A stretch of DNA of 6,255 nt from Comamonadaceae bacterium (GTDB taxonomy: Bacteria; Pseudomonadota; Gammaproteobacteria; Burkholderiales; Burkholderiaceae_C): the NCBI GenBank assembly GCA_947460165.1, contig CANHKH010000208.1:1-6255 (forward strand), read 5' to 3'. Each line of letters begins with the position of its first letter. Position 1 is the first letter of the stretch. This document shows positions 1 through 4,891 of the stretch, piece by piece. Under the pieces are notes generated by a model. It searched no databases. It worked only from the letters and a program-made list of their open reading frames with translations, and was not told the origin of the DNA. Both the position numbers and the translations under genes were made by a program.

Positions 1-813
1 CGCCTCGGTGGCCGGGCAGGCCAGCAGCACGGCGTCTGCATGCAGCGCATCACCATGAACGAGCAGCGTCCAGCCTGCCGTCGAGCGTGACAAGGCTTGC
101 ACGCGCGCGCCCAGTTGGCATTCTTGCCCCTGCGCTTGCAGCCAAGCCACGGCCGCGTCGGGCAGCAGGGCCGACAAATCTGTCAGCGGCAGCAGCAGGT
201 CGGCGCCGCCAGGCTCGCCAAAGAGCGCGTCTTTCATCACCCGCAGAAACACTTGGCCGCTGGCGCGATCGGCCGGGGTGTTCAGTGCCGACACGCACAG
301 CGGCTCTATGAGGCTGTCAAACACGGTGGCGCTCAAGGCCTGGCACAGGCGGGCCACGCTCCAGTCGGCGGGGCAGTCAAAGCCTGCGTGCTGCCATCCC
401 AGGCCGCATTGCAAGAGCGAGAGCTTGTCCCGCCAGCGCCAACCTTTGGCCCCCAGCACACCGGCCAGCACAGCCAGTTGGGACGGCCAGCCCGCTGGCA
501 GGGCCAGGCCCGCGCCATCGGGCGTGCGCAGGGCCAGCGGCAGGCGCTGCAGGTGCTGCTCGGGCACCACACCCAGCTCGCGCATGAGTTGCAGGCAGTC
601 GCGGTAAGCGCCAATGAGGATGTGTTGGCCGTTGTCCAGCACCCAGGCAGGGCCTGCGTGCGGGCTTTGGCCCGTGTACGCAATGTCGAGCCGCCTGGCC
701 CGGCCACCCACTTGGCGGGCGGCCTCCAGAAGCAGCACCTGGTGGCCTTGGCGCCTGGCCTCTACGGCGGCGGCGCAGCCGGCCCAGCCCGCACCGACAA
801 CAGCTACGCGCAT
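1..813 (-). CDS. hpnE: Hydroxysqualene dehydroxylase HpnE, FAD-dependent (C-terminus outside window)
   Basis: On the minus strand a frame runs from ATG at 813 to the window edge without a stop, giving 271 residues. The product starts MRVAVVGAGWAGCAAAVEA, a Rossmann FAD-binding fold (GxGxxG at about residues 7-12). It continues with the amine-oxidase/phytoene-desaturase second motif ARQVGGRARR (about 32-41) and DNGQHILIGAYR (about 60-71), which is typical of squalene-associated HpnE proteins. The known family role is reductive removal of the hydroxyl of hydroxysqualene to give squalene, the last step of the HpnC/HpnD/HpnE route feeding hopanoids. Family members are usually a little over 400 residues, so roughly a third is missing at the window edge rather than by mutation. 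It starts 10 nt after the hpnD stop, so the two are almost certainly one operon. No clear Shine-Dalgarno is seen, and coupling to hpnD is likely. Assignment as HpnE rather than another carotenoid-type desaturase rests on the sequence style plus the hpnD neighbour. Confidence 0.9.
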   Translation of the reverse strand, partial: MRVAVVGAGWAGCAAAVEARRQGHQVLLLEAARQVGGRARRLDIAYTGQSPHAGPAWVLDNGQHILIGAYRDCLQLMRELGVVPEQHLQRLPLALRTPDGAGLALPAGWPSQLAVLAGVLGAKGWRWRDKLSLLQCGLGWQHAGFDCPADWSVARLCQALSATVFDSLIEPLCVSALNTPADRASGQVFLRVMKDALFGEPGGADLLLPLTDLSALLPDAAVAWLQAQGQECQLGARVQALSRSTAGWTLLVHGDALHADAVLLACPATEA

Positions 814-823
814 GGCAGCGCGG

Positions 824-1666
824 TCACCCCACGCGACCCAGGGCCTGCGTTTTCCAGGCCAGCCAGAACTTGCGCAGCGGCGTGAGGCTCACGCGCTGGT
901 GCAGCACCTGGTAGCCGTCGGCCTGGATTTCGCGCAGCAAGGTGCGGTAAATGCTCGCCATCATGAGCCCGGGCTTTTGCGCGCGCCTGTCTTCGGGGGG
1001 CAGCAGGGCCAAGGCCTCGTCGTAAAGCGCCAGGGCGCGTTCGGTTTGGAAGGCCATGAGCGCCGTGAAGCGTTCTGAATACTGGCGCTTGATCAGCTCG
1101 TGTGCCTTCACGTCAAACTGCTGCAGCTCAGAAATCGGCAGGTAAATGCGGCCGCGCAGCGCGTCTTCGCCCACGTCGCGGATGATGTTGGTCAGCTGAA
1201 AGGCCAGCCCCATCTTGTGCGCATAGGCGGTGGTGGCCTCTTGGGTTTGCCCAAAAATCCGCGCCGCCACCTCGCCCACAATGCCCGCCACCAGGTGGCA
1301 GTAGCGGCTGAGGTCGGGCAAGTCCAGGTAACGGCTTTGTGTGAGGTCCATTTGGCAGCCCTCAATGACCGCTTCTAGGTGGGCTGCCGTGATGTCGTAA
1401 ACAGGCGCCAAAGGCATGAGCGCCTGCATCACCGGGTGGCTGGGCTGGCCCGCAAAAGCGCTGTGCACTTCGCGGCGCCACCAGGCCAGCTTGGTTTGAG
1501 CCACCTGCGCGTCGCTGATCTCGTCGACCACGTCGTCGACCTCTCGACAAAACGCATAAAAAGCCGTGATGGCCGCGCGCCGCTCGCGGGGCAGGAATAA
1601 AAAGGCGTAATAAAAGCTGCTGCCCGAAGCGGCGGCTTTTTGCTGGACGTATTGCTCAGGCGTCAT
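824..1666 (-). CDS. hpnD: Presqualene diphosphate synthase HpnD
   Basis: A 280-residue squalene/phytoene synthase-family protein. Family knowledge: HpnD joins two farnesyl diphosphates head to head to make presqualene diphosphate, the first committed step to squalene and hopanoids in bacteria using HpnCDE. Both aspartate-rich Mg-diphosphate motifs are visible: DDVVDE at residues 44-49 and NIIRDVGED at about 160-168. The family's N-terminal SGSSFYYAFLFLP (14-26) and the run GRIYLP (172-177) are also present. The length fits the family. I chose ATG 1666 (MTPEQYVQQK) because homology-like sequence begins there. An ATG at 1675 adds three residues, and an in-frame start at 1777 would add 37 residues of low-complexity sequence with no family character. 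None of these starts has a strong Shine-Dalgarno. The stop is 10 nt before hpnE. The usual upstream partner hpnC is absent here. Confidence 0.93.
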   Translation of the reverse strand: MTPEQYVQQKAAASGSSFYYAFLFLPRERRAAITAFYAFCREVDDVVDEISDAQVAQTKLAWWRREVHSAFAGQPSHPVMQALMPLAPVYDITAAHLEAVIEGCQMDLTQSRYLDLPDLSRYCHLVAGIVGEVAARIFGQTQEATTAYAHKMGLAFQLTNIIRDVGEDALRGRIYLPISELQQFDVKAHELIKRQYSERFTALMAFQTERALALYDEALALLPPEDRRAQKPGLMMASIYRTLLREIQADGYQVLHQRVSLTPLRKFWLAWKTQALGRVG

Positions 1667-1915
1667 GGCGCGCATTGTCGCTGCAAGCTCAAGCGGTTTG
1701 TGGGCGGTGGCTGGCGAGTGCTTTTTTGGGCAGATGCCATGCGTGCCGCCGTGGGCGGGCGGGTGTCCTTCACCCACCCTGGCTGCTCTGCGTTTGTGTT
1801 GCTCGAGGGTCGGCCCTGCAAGATTTGCATTTCAAGCCCCAGCCGTGGACTGTTCACTGAAAAATAAAACGGGGTGCCCTCTCAGTCCAACCGTCAAAAG
1901 GTGTTCAACAAACGG

Positions 1916-1954
1916 GCCGGCTGAGCCGGCTTGCGGCCCTTCTCTCGCAAGGCC
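1916..1954. repeat. Inverted-repeat cluster, two overlapping hairpins
   Basis: A perfect 6-bp inverted repeat GCCGGC-TGA-GCCGGC occupies 1916-1930. A second one, CTTGCG/CGCAAG, pairs 1930-1935 with 1946-1951 and can be extended by two G-C pairs across a single bulge to 1954. They share base 1930, so in RNA they could stack or compete. No T-run follows on either strand, so a standard intrinsic terminator is not supported. It may be island boundary debris or a weak terminator. Confidence 0.45.
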
Positions 1955-1975
1955 TCATGGTCCCGAGGTCTCAAG

Positions 1976-2021
1976 CACTTACTTCACTTGTTGCATTTAA
2001 TGCACTTGTACGCGCTATAGT
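1976..2021 (+). promoter_or_regulatory. Putative promoter and operator of TA module 1
   Basis: A perfect 13-bp palindrome TGCATT-T-AATGCA lies at 1992-2004. A -10-like TATAGT sits at 2016-2021, and a -35-like TTGCAT at 1991-1996 overlaps the palindrome, although the 19-nt spacing is long. CACTT is repeated at 1976, 1985 and 2003 (steps of 9 and 18 bases), the last two extending to CACTTG. A palindrome over the -35 region just ahead of a TA operon is the usual site for autorepression by the antitoxin, and the product of 2060-2530 carries an HTH. Binding is inferred, not seen. Confidence 0.45.
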
Positions 2022-2047
2022 CAGGGTCAGAACACCCAGGCCACTGC

Positions 2048-2053
2048 AAGGAG
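2048..2053 (+). promoter_or_regulatory. Strong Shine-Dalgarno of the module 1 antitoxin
   Basis: AAGGAG lies 6 nt before the ATG at 2060, an ideal spacing that fixes the start. No comparable site precedes the toxin at 2534, which fits stronger translation of antitoxin than toxin. Confidence 0.8.
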
Positions 2054-2059
2054 CAACCC

Positions 2060-2530
2060 ATGACCACGACACTGGACCAAGACCGCTTGGTCCCGCCCCC
2101 ACTGACTGAGGAAGAAAAGGAAATGGTTCGTGCGGCAGAGCGGCTGATCATGACCAGTCTGGACCACTCGCGCGCCGCCACCATCACCATTCAAAGTAAT
2201 GACGGATCCTGCCCCAGCGTTGCAGTTCCGCCCCAAATCCTGAAGGTGCTGGGACAGGCTCTGGGCAAGATGGTGCGCCGTGAGCCCATTGACCTGATGC
2301 ACGAAAAGCAGGAGTTCACCACCGTCGAGGCGGCCAACTACCTCCATGTCTCCAGGCCCTTCGTGATCAAGGAAATCGCAAGCGGCAACCTGCCCCATCG
2401 AATGGTCGGAACACACAGACGCATTCTTTTTGAGGACCTGGCCAGGTATGCGGCAAGGATGCAGGCCAAGCGAAACGAGGCGCTGGACAAGATGGCGGCG
2501 AACGCACGGGAACTGGGCCTGGACTACTGA
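2060..2530 (+). CDS. TA module 1 antitoxin with HTH (excisionase/MerR-type fold) domain
   Basis: This 156-residue protein has a helix-turn-helix of the excisionase/MerR type at about 86-135: FTTVEAANYLHVSRPFVIKE followed by the wing LPHRMVGTHRRILFEDLARY. This is the sequence style of antitoxins paired with larger PIN-domain toxins. It probably binds its own promoter and, by analogy with family members, neutralises the downstream PIN ribonuclease. The N-terminal half (about 1-80) is a separate region with charged and hydrophobic helices (TEEEKEMVRAAERLI) and a short strand-like stretch TITIQS; the toxin-binding segment could be at either end, and I cannot tell which. The C-terminus is a charged helix (ARMQAKRNEALDKMAANA). 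The start is fixed by AAGGAG at 2048-2053. The stop is 3 nt before the toxin ATG, so the pair is translationally linked. A palindrome upstream suggests autoregulation. I see no lesion in it. Confidence 0.8.
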   Translation: MTTTLDQDRLVPPPLTEEEKEMVRAAERLIMTSLDHSRAATITIQSNDGSCPSVAVPPQILKVLGQALGKMVRREPIDLMHEKQEFTTVEAANYLHVSRPFVIKEIASGNLPHRMVGTHRRILFEDLARYAARMQAKRNEALDKMAANARELGLDY

Positions 2531-2533
2531 GCC

Positions 2534-2986
2534 ATGGCGGGGCATGCGCGCTACACGGTTCTGCTGGATGCCAATGTCCTCTATCCGATGGCCGTCTGCG
2601 ATGCCCTGATGGAGGTGGCCTTCACCGGCATCTATGCGGCCAAATGGTCAGCGCGGATTGACGACGAGTGGATTCGCAATCGGGCCCACAACAAGGGCAT
2701 TCCCGAGGCGCGCCTTCACACACGAAGAGATTTGATGCATCAAGTCTGTCCTGACTGGGAGGTGCCCGCCAGCGCATGGATGAGTTTGGAAGCGGGCTTG
2801 CATCCGGATGAATTCTTGCTGCAGCAGTTGACCCTGGAGCCCCTGGTGGTTTTGCCCGCATTCAAGTCCATGCGTGCGCGGCTCCAGAACCCACACTACA
2901 CGCCCGAAGCGTTCGCCAACAGCCTGGAGAAAAACGGACTGGTCCAAACGGCCGCATTCCTCAGGCAGGCCCTGCCGTTGATCTAG
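2534..2986 (+). CDS. TA module 1 PIN-domain (VapC-like) toxin with apparent in-frame core deletion
   Basis: A 150-residue protein that begins like PIN-domain (VapC-type) ribonuclease toxins: YTVLLDANVLYP carries the first catalytic aspartate (D12), and DDEWIRN (43-49) supplies the conserved acidic position after WS. The C-terminus is also family-like: HPDEFLLQQLTLEPLVVLPA (90-109), then KNGLVQTAAFLRQA. Relatives as I know them are about 190 residues. Between the segment ending EAGL and the HPDEFL segment they carry the core holding the DRHVLAAA motif and an N-L-K-D-F-P type strand, which provide the last two active-site aspartates. Here EAGL (86-89) runs straight into HPDEF, with the junction at about 2800/2801. 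About 40-45 residues and both aspartates are therefore missing while the frame is kept. The product is probably not an active nuclease, although it may still bind its antitoxin. The ATG is 3 nt after the antitoxin stop. The deletion size is from memory of the family, not from an alignment. Confidence 0.78.
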   Translation: MAGHARYTVLLDANVLYPMAVCDALMEVAFTGIYAAKWSARIDDEWIRNRAHNKGIPEARLHTRRDLMHQVCPDWEVPASAWMSLEAGLHPDEFLLQQLTLEPLVVLPAFKSMRARLQNPHYTPEAFANSLEKNGLVQTAAFLRQALPLI

Positions 2987-3119
2987 GCTGCGGGCTCCTG
3001 CCAGAAGAGGCAGCGCAACCCAGCACTTGGTCGCCCCACGGTTGGAGCTAATTTCTTGCGGCCGATGCCTACGCTGGTGGATTGGACGAGGTTGGGATGT
3101 CGGACTGCCTGGGCATGCT

Positions 3120-3144
3120 GGATTCAATGCAGTGCATCCTTTTT
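3120..3144 (+). terminator. Hairpin plus T-run: possible terminator of TA module 1, or operator of module 2
   Basis: GGATTCA (3120-3126) and TGCATCC (3133-3139) pair at 6 of 7 positions around a 6-nt loop, and five T's follow (3140-3144), the layout of a weak intrinsic terminator for module 1. The same bases contain a perfect palindrome ATGCA-G-TGCAT (3127-3137), which could instead be an operator for the antitoxin gene starting 48 nt downstream. The stem is AT-rich, so termination would be inefficient. The rest of the 198-base gap 2987-3184 has only a small CTGCC/GGCAG hairpin at 2998-3013. Confidence 0.35.
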
Positions 3145-3184
3145 GTACTATTGATGCCGTTATCGGTACCTTCCTAGGTGTTGC

Positions 3185-3442
3185 ATGAACGTCATCACAT
3201 TGGCTCAAATCAAGCGCAGCGGTTTTGCGGCCCTGGACGCAGCGCTGGCCCGCGGACCGGTGCATGTGATGAAGCGCAACCGCCCCAGCGCGGTGCTCTT
3301 GAGCACGGCTGACTATGAGGACTTGTTGTTCAAGGTCAAGGGTAACCAAGCCCTTGCGTCCCGTGGTTTGAGCCAATTTCTTGCGCAGGATGTCGACGCC
3401 GGTGGCCTGGACGAGGAGGGCCTGAAATCTCGCTTGGCTTGA
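3185..3442 (+). CDS. TA module 2 antitoxin, Phd/YefM-like
   Basis: An 85-residue protein with the fold pattern of Phd/YefM antitoxins. An N-terminal strand and helix (MNVITLAQIKRSGFAALDAA) is followed by the beta pair GPVHVMKRNRPSAVLLS and then the helix TADYEDLL, which together make the DNA-binding dimer domain (about 1-50). A variable C-terminal tail (about 51-85) would be the toxin-wrapping part. AGGTG at 3176-3180 serves as a Shine-Dalgarno with somewhat short spacing. The stop at 3442 is 26 nt before the PIN toxin start at 3469. It would normally neutralise that toxin and repress the operon. Because the toxin gene is split by an insertion, this is now functionally an orphan antitoxin. 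The reading frame itself shows no damage. The Phd-like assignment is from sequence pattern and neighbour, without a profile search. Confidence 0.8.
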   Translation: MNVITLAQIKRSGFAALDAALARGPVHVMKRNRPSAVLLSTADYEDLLFKVKGNQALASRGLSQFLAQDVDAGGLDEEGLKSRLA

Positions 3443-3651
3443 TTGAACGGTGACTGGGGCGATCGGTGATGCTGTTCTTGGATGCCTGTGCGCTGATTTA
3501 TCGCTTTGAAGGAGCCGTCACATTCCGCACTGCCGCCATGGAGCTGATGGCGCAACTGAGCGCAGAGCAGACCAGCGTTGAACTGGCGGTGTCGCGTTTG
3601 TCTGTGCTGGAGTGCCGCGTCAAGCCATTGTGTGAAGGCAATGCAGCGCTG

Positions 3652-3656
3652 TTGAA
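3652..3656. repeat. Target-site duplication, left copy (TTGAA)
   Basis: TTGAA immediately precedes the left inverted repeat and recurs at 3892-3896 immediately after the right one. The interrupted gene needs only one copy to read through. Confidence 0.9.
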
Positions 3657-3674
3657 CCTAAATCCGGCAGTTGG
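3657..3674. repeat. Left terminal inverted repeat of the MITE
   Basis: This 18-bp end matches the reverse complement of 3874-3891 except at the seventh base (T here, C there). Confidence 0.9.
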
Positions 3675-3721
3675 GCGCGGCCGAGGGGCTGACGAAGCAG
3701 GACTGTGGCTAGGCGCGAGTG

Positions 3722-3746
3722 CCCCCCGGACTGCCTGTCCGGGGGG
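3722..3746. repeat. GC-rich perfect hairpin inside the MITE
   Basis: CCCCCCGGAC (3722-3731) and GTCCGGGGGG (3737-3746) are perfectly complementary 10-bp arms around the 5-nt loop TGCCT; a G-T wobble can extend the stem outward. No T-run follows. It would be a strong fold in either RNA or single-stranded DNA and may block transcription or matter for transposition. Confidence 0.85.
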
Positions 3747-3873
3747 TGCGAGCAACAACGCCAGAGGCCTGAAGCGGCAGACCTGCGGCCGCGCAGCGCT
3801 TTCACCCATGAGGTGAAGGTCGTCGTGAGCGCAAGTGTTTGATTCATCAAGTGTTTGTTGCGGAAGCAAGCGG

Positions 3874-3891
3874 CCAACTGCCGGGTTTAGG
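3874..3891. repeat. Right terminal inverted repeat of the MITE
   Basis: This 18-bp end pairs with 3657-3674 with one mismatch and is followed directly by the second TTGAA copy. Confidence 0.9.
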
Positions 3892-3896
3892 TTGAA
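3892..3896. repeat. Target-site duplication, right copy (TTGAA)
   Basis: Second copy of the 5-bp duplicated target. The toxin frame resumes here as TTG AAG CGT once the element and one copy are removed. Confidence 0.9.
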
Positions 3897-4154
3897 GCGT
3901 TATGACGATTTATTTGCAAACGTGCGCATCGTGGAACTGAGTGCCGCAGTGGTGGACGCCGCCACGCTCTTGCGTGCCCGTGACGGCCTCAACACCCCAG
4001 ACGCTTTGCAAGCGGCCAGTGCGTTGGTGGCTTCAGAGCGCCCTGTGTTTGTCACCGCTGATGCGGGCTTTGCCAAGGTGTCCGGGCTGGATGTGCGGCT
4101 GATCAAGGTGCTGTGACTGACCGACGCCACAGGGTGCTTGGAGGGCAGCAGCAG

Positions 4155-4256
4155 TGGCAGTGGAACGATTCCATAGCTACCAACGCGTTGCCCATGCGCG
4201 CGCTGCAGAATCAATGGCATCAACCGCGAGCCTGCAACGCCATATTCATCGCGCAC
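4155..4256 (-). pseudogene. Possible decayed IS3-family transposase fragment
   Basis: On the minus strand GGCAACGCGTTGG, then GCTATGGAATCGTTCCACT, reads RMGNALVAMESFH in one frame. This resembles the IS3-family orfB stretch around the catalytic glutamate, of the type G-N-C-x-D-N-A-x-M-E-S-F-F, with about two residues missing. Upstream, LMPLILQR in another frame could match the preceding segment. It would need several indels and stops, so it would be a dead remnant about 100 bases long. It could be chance similarity. Confidence 0.25.
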
Positions 4257-4262
4257 AGGTGT

Positions 4263-4481
4263 TCAGCCCCTGCGCCCTTCGTGCACAGCTTTCACGATTT
4301 CTGAGCTGCTCAAATTCAGCGCCACGCCTTCAACGGCCAAGGGTGAGCGGCTCGAAGGCTCGGGTTGCAGCACAAATGAACGTCCGTCACGATGGGTGAT
4401 TTTGACTTGTCCCTCTTGCTCTGCGCAGTCCAGGACCGCAGCCAATTGCTGCCGCGCCTGCGAATAAGAATAAACCTTCAC
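4263..4481 (-). CDS. TA module 3 antitoxin, Phd/YefM-type
   Basis: A 72-residue protein with the sequence style of Phd/YefM (prevent-host-death) antitoxins: KVYSYSQARQQLAAVLDCAE, then VKITHRDGRSFVLQPE, then a C-terminal tail SPLAVEGVALNLSSSEIVKA that would contact the toxin. The start is GTG at 4481, overlapping the toxin stop by four bases (GTGA), and is supported by an excellent Shine-Dalgarno GGAGG at 4493-4489, 7 nt upstream and inside the toxin gene. The gene lies downstream of its toxin, whereas modules 1 and 2 put the antitoxin first. By family knowledge it would bind and inhibit the PIN ribonuclease and help repress the operon. The frame is intact. Base composition is visibly poorer in GC than the flanking hpn and MarC genes. 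Confidence 0.88.
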   Translation of the reverse strand: MKVYSYSQARQQLAAVLDCAEQEGQVKITHRDGRSFVLQPEPSSRSPLAVEGVALNLSSSEIVKAVHEGRRG

Positions 4482-4891
4482 GAGTACACCTCCAAAGTTT
4501 GAATGCCTATCTCACGGGCGGCACGGATCAATGCTTTGTCCAAAGTCAATAAAGGCGAACGCGTTGCCTCTGCGCAAGCCAGCAAATACGCATCGTAGGC
4601 GTAGAGTTTTGATCGATGTGCCAAAGTCAAAGCATGGGGCAAGTCCACTTCGATCCACTTCACAGGAATTTGCTTGTACACCTCCAAACACGCCAACGCT
4701 TGCGCAAGCGTGATGCGTTCCCTTTTGAGCATGGCAGAAAGCGCGTTGCCCACTTCACTGTGTACAGAAACCGGAGTCAGCAACCGTGCCCCCATGGTCA
4801 ACTCCACCATGCGAGGTTTTTGAAACTCATCGGTACACACAGCCAAGATGGCCGAGGTGTCAATGGTGATTTGAATTGTCCATTTGTACAA
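4478..4891 (-). CDS. TA module 3 VapC-family PIN toxin, start codon doubtful
   Basis: A PIN-domain ribonuclease toxin. Numbered from the TTG at 4891 (137 residues), the acidic active-site residues are D11 (TIDTSAIL), E46 (SEVGNAL), D100 (YAYDAYLLACA) and D118 (LLTLDKAL). All are present, so the catalytic core looks whole. Homology-like sequence begins at about TIQITIDTSAI (4879 on). No in-frame ATG precedes it. The options are TTG 4891, a GTG at 4936 (152 residues) or another weak codon, and none has a usable Shine-Dalgarno. An out-of-frame ATG sits exactly where a start is expected (4883-4881), and removing the next G (4880) would give MTIQITIDTSAI, so a one-base insertion may have cost the gene its start. 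It overlaps the antitoxin by 4 nt. It lies 54-99 bases after the MarC gene on the same strand, so read-through from there is possible. A row inside it (4501-4560) is 50% GC by hand count, against 75% in a row of hpnE (721-780). Confidence 0.82.
   Translation of the reverse strand: MYKWTIQITIDTSAILAVCTDEFQKPRMVELTMGARLLTPVSVHSEVGNALSAMLKRERITLAQALACLEVYKQIPVKWIEVDLPHALTLAHRSKLYAYDAYLLACAEATRSPLLTLDKALIRAAREIGIQTLEVYS
4489..4493 (-). promoter_or_regulatory. Strong Shine-Dalgarno of the module 3 antitoxin
   Basis: GGAGG on the minus strand, 7 nt before the GTG at 4481, lies within the last codons of the toxin gene. It decides the GTG start and means the antitoxin can be translated well even if the toxin is not. 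Confidence 0.8.

Larger units (their letters stand above)
1667..2059. other. 393-base gene-free stretch between hpnD and the TA island
   Basis: I find no believable gene here on either strand: the short open frames lack family motifs, good starts or conserved composition. It must contain the hpnDE promoter (minus strand), but I cannot pick out convincing boxes. It holds a small inverted repeat GGGTG/CACCC at 1761-1775, a stronger inverted-repeat cluster at 1916-1954, and the putative promoter/operator of the first TA operon at 1976-2021. The left boundary of the TA island probably falls in this stretch. Confidence 0.6.
3657..3891. mobile_element. 235-bp MITE-like non-autonomous insertion element
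   Basis: The ends are inverted repeats: CCTAAATCCGGCAGTTGG at 3657-3674 and CCAACTGCCGGGTTTAGG at 3874-3891, matching at 17 of 18 positions. Three of the next four inward bases match as well. The element is flanked by a 5-bp direct repeat TTGAA and sits inside a PIN toxin gene that becomes intact when it is removed. At 235 bp it cannot hold a transposase, so it must have been moved by one supplied in trans. CCTA-type ends with a 5-bp duplication recall the IS1380 family (for example ISEcp1) as I remember it, which is a tentative link. The interior contains a very stable hairpin (3722-3746), a second hairpin TTCACC/GGTGAA (3801-3817) and two 10-bp direct repeats CAAGTGTTTG at 3832 and 3848. 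No gene of its own is recognisable. Confidence 0.9.
3469..4116 (+). pseudogene. TA module 2 VapC-family PIN toxin, split by a 235-bp insertion
   Basis: The N-terminal part (3469-3656) encodes MLFLDACALIYRFEG through LSVLECRVKPLCEGNAALL. The C-terminal part (3897-4116) encodes KRYDDLFANVRIVELSAA through TPDALQAASALVA and VFVTADAGF. Deleting the element and one copy of TTGAA joins them as GCGCTGTTGAAGCGTTATGA, which reads ALLKRY in one frame. The restored protein has 135 residues, the usual VapC size, with PIN acidic residues D5, E48, D98 and D118 all present. The ancestral gene was therefore a complete PIN ribonuclease. As it stands, translation from 3469 gives 62 native residues and then runs about 53 codons into the element before stopping at 3816; that product lacks the last two aspartates. 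A GTG at 3466 is an alternative start. Whether the downstream fragment is translated (GTG at 3835 inside the element is in frame) is unknown. Confidence 0.92.

Noticed and set aside
97..885. Long plus-strand open frame (262 codons) across the hpnE region
   Set aside because: It is antisense to hpnE, whose minus frame has clear FAD-binding motifs and no stop over 271 codons. The plus translation is Gln/Ala/Arg-rich without family features, as expected from a high-GC shadow frame.
3657..3891. Tn3-derived miniature element (TIME)
   Set aside because: The 5-bp duplication fits, but Tn3-family ends are about 38 bp and begin with a G-run; these are 18 bp and begin CCTAAA.
3651..3897. Integron attC site or gene cassette boundary
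   Set aside because: GTTGAAC at 3651-3657 fits the GTTRRRY core, but the other end (GTTTAGG) does not fit and no RYYYAAC partner is placed correctly. Inverted repeats plus a 5-bp duplication explain the structure fully.
3835..4116. Independent gene starting with GTG inside the element
   Set aside because: Its last 73 residues are the C-terminal half of the split PIN toxin. The first 20 or so codons are MITE sequence with no ribosome site, so it is a fragment, not a separate gene.
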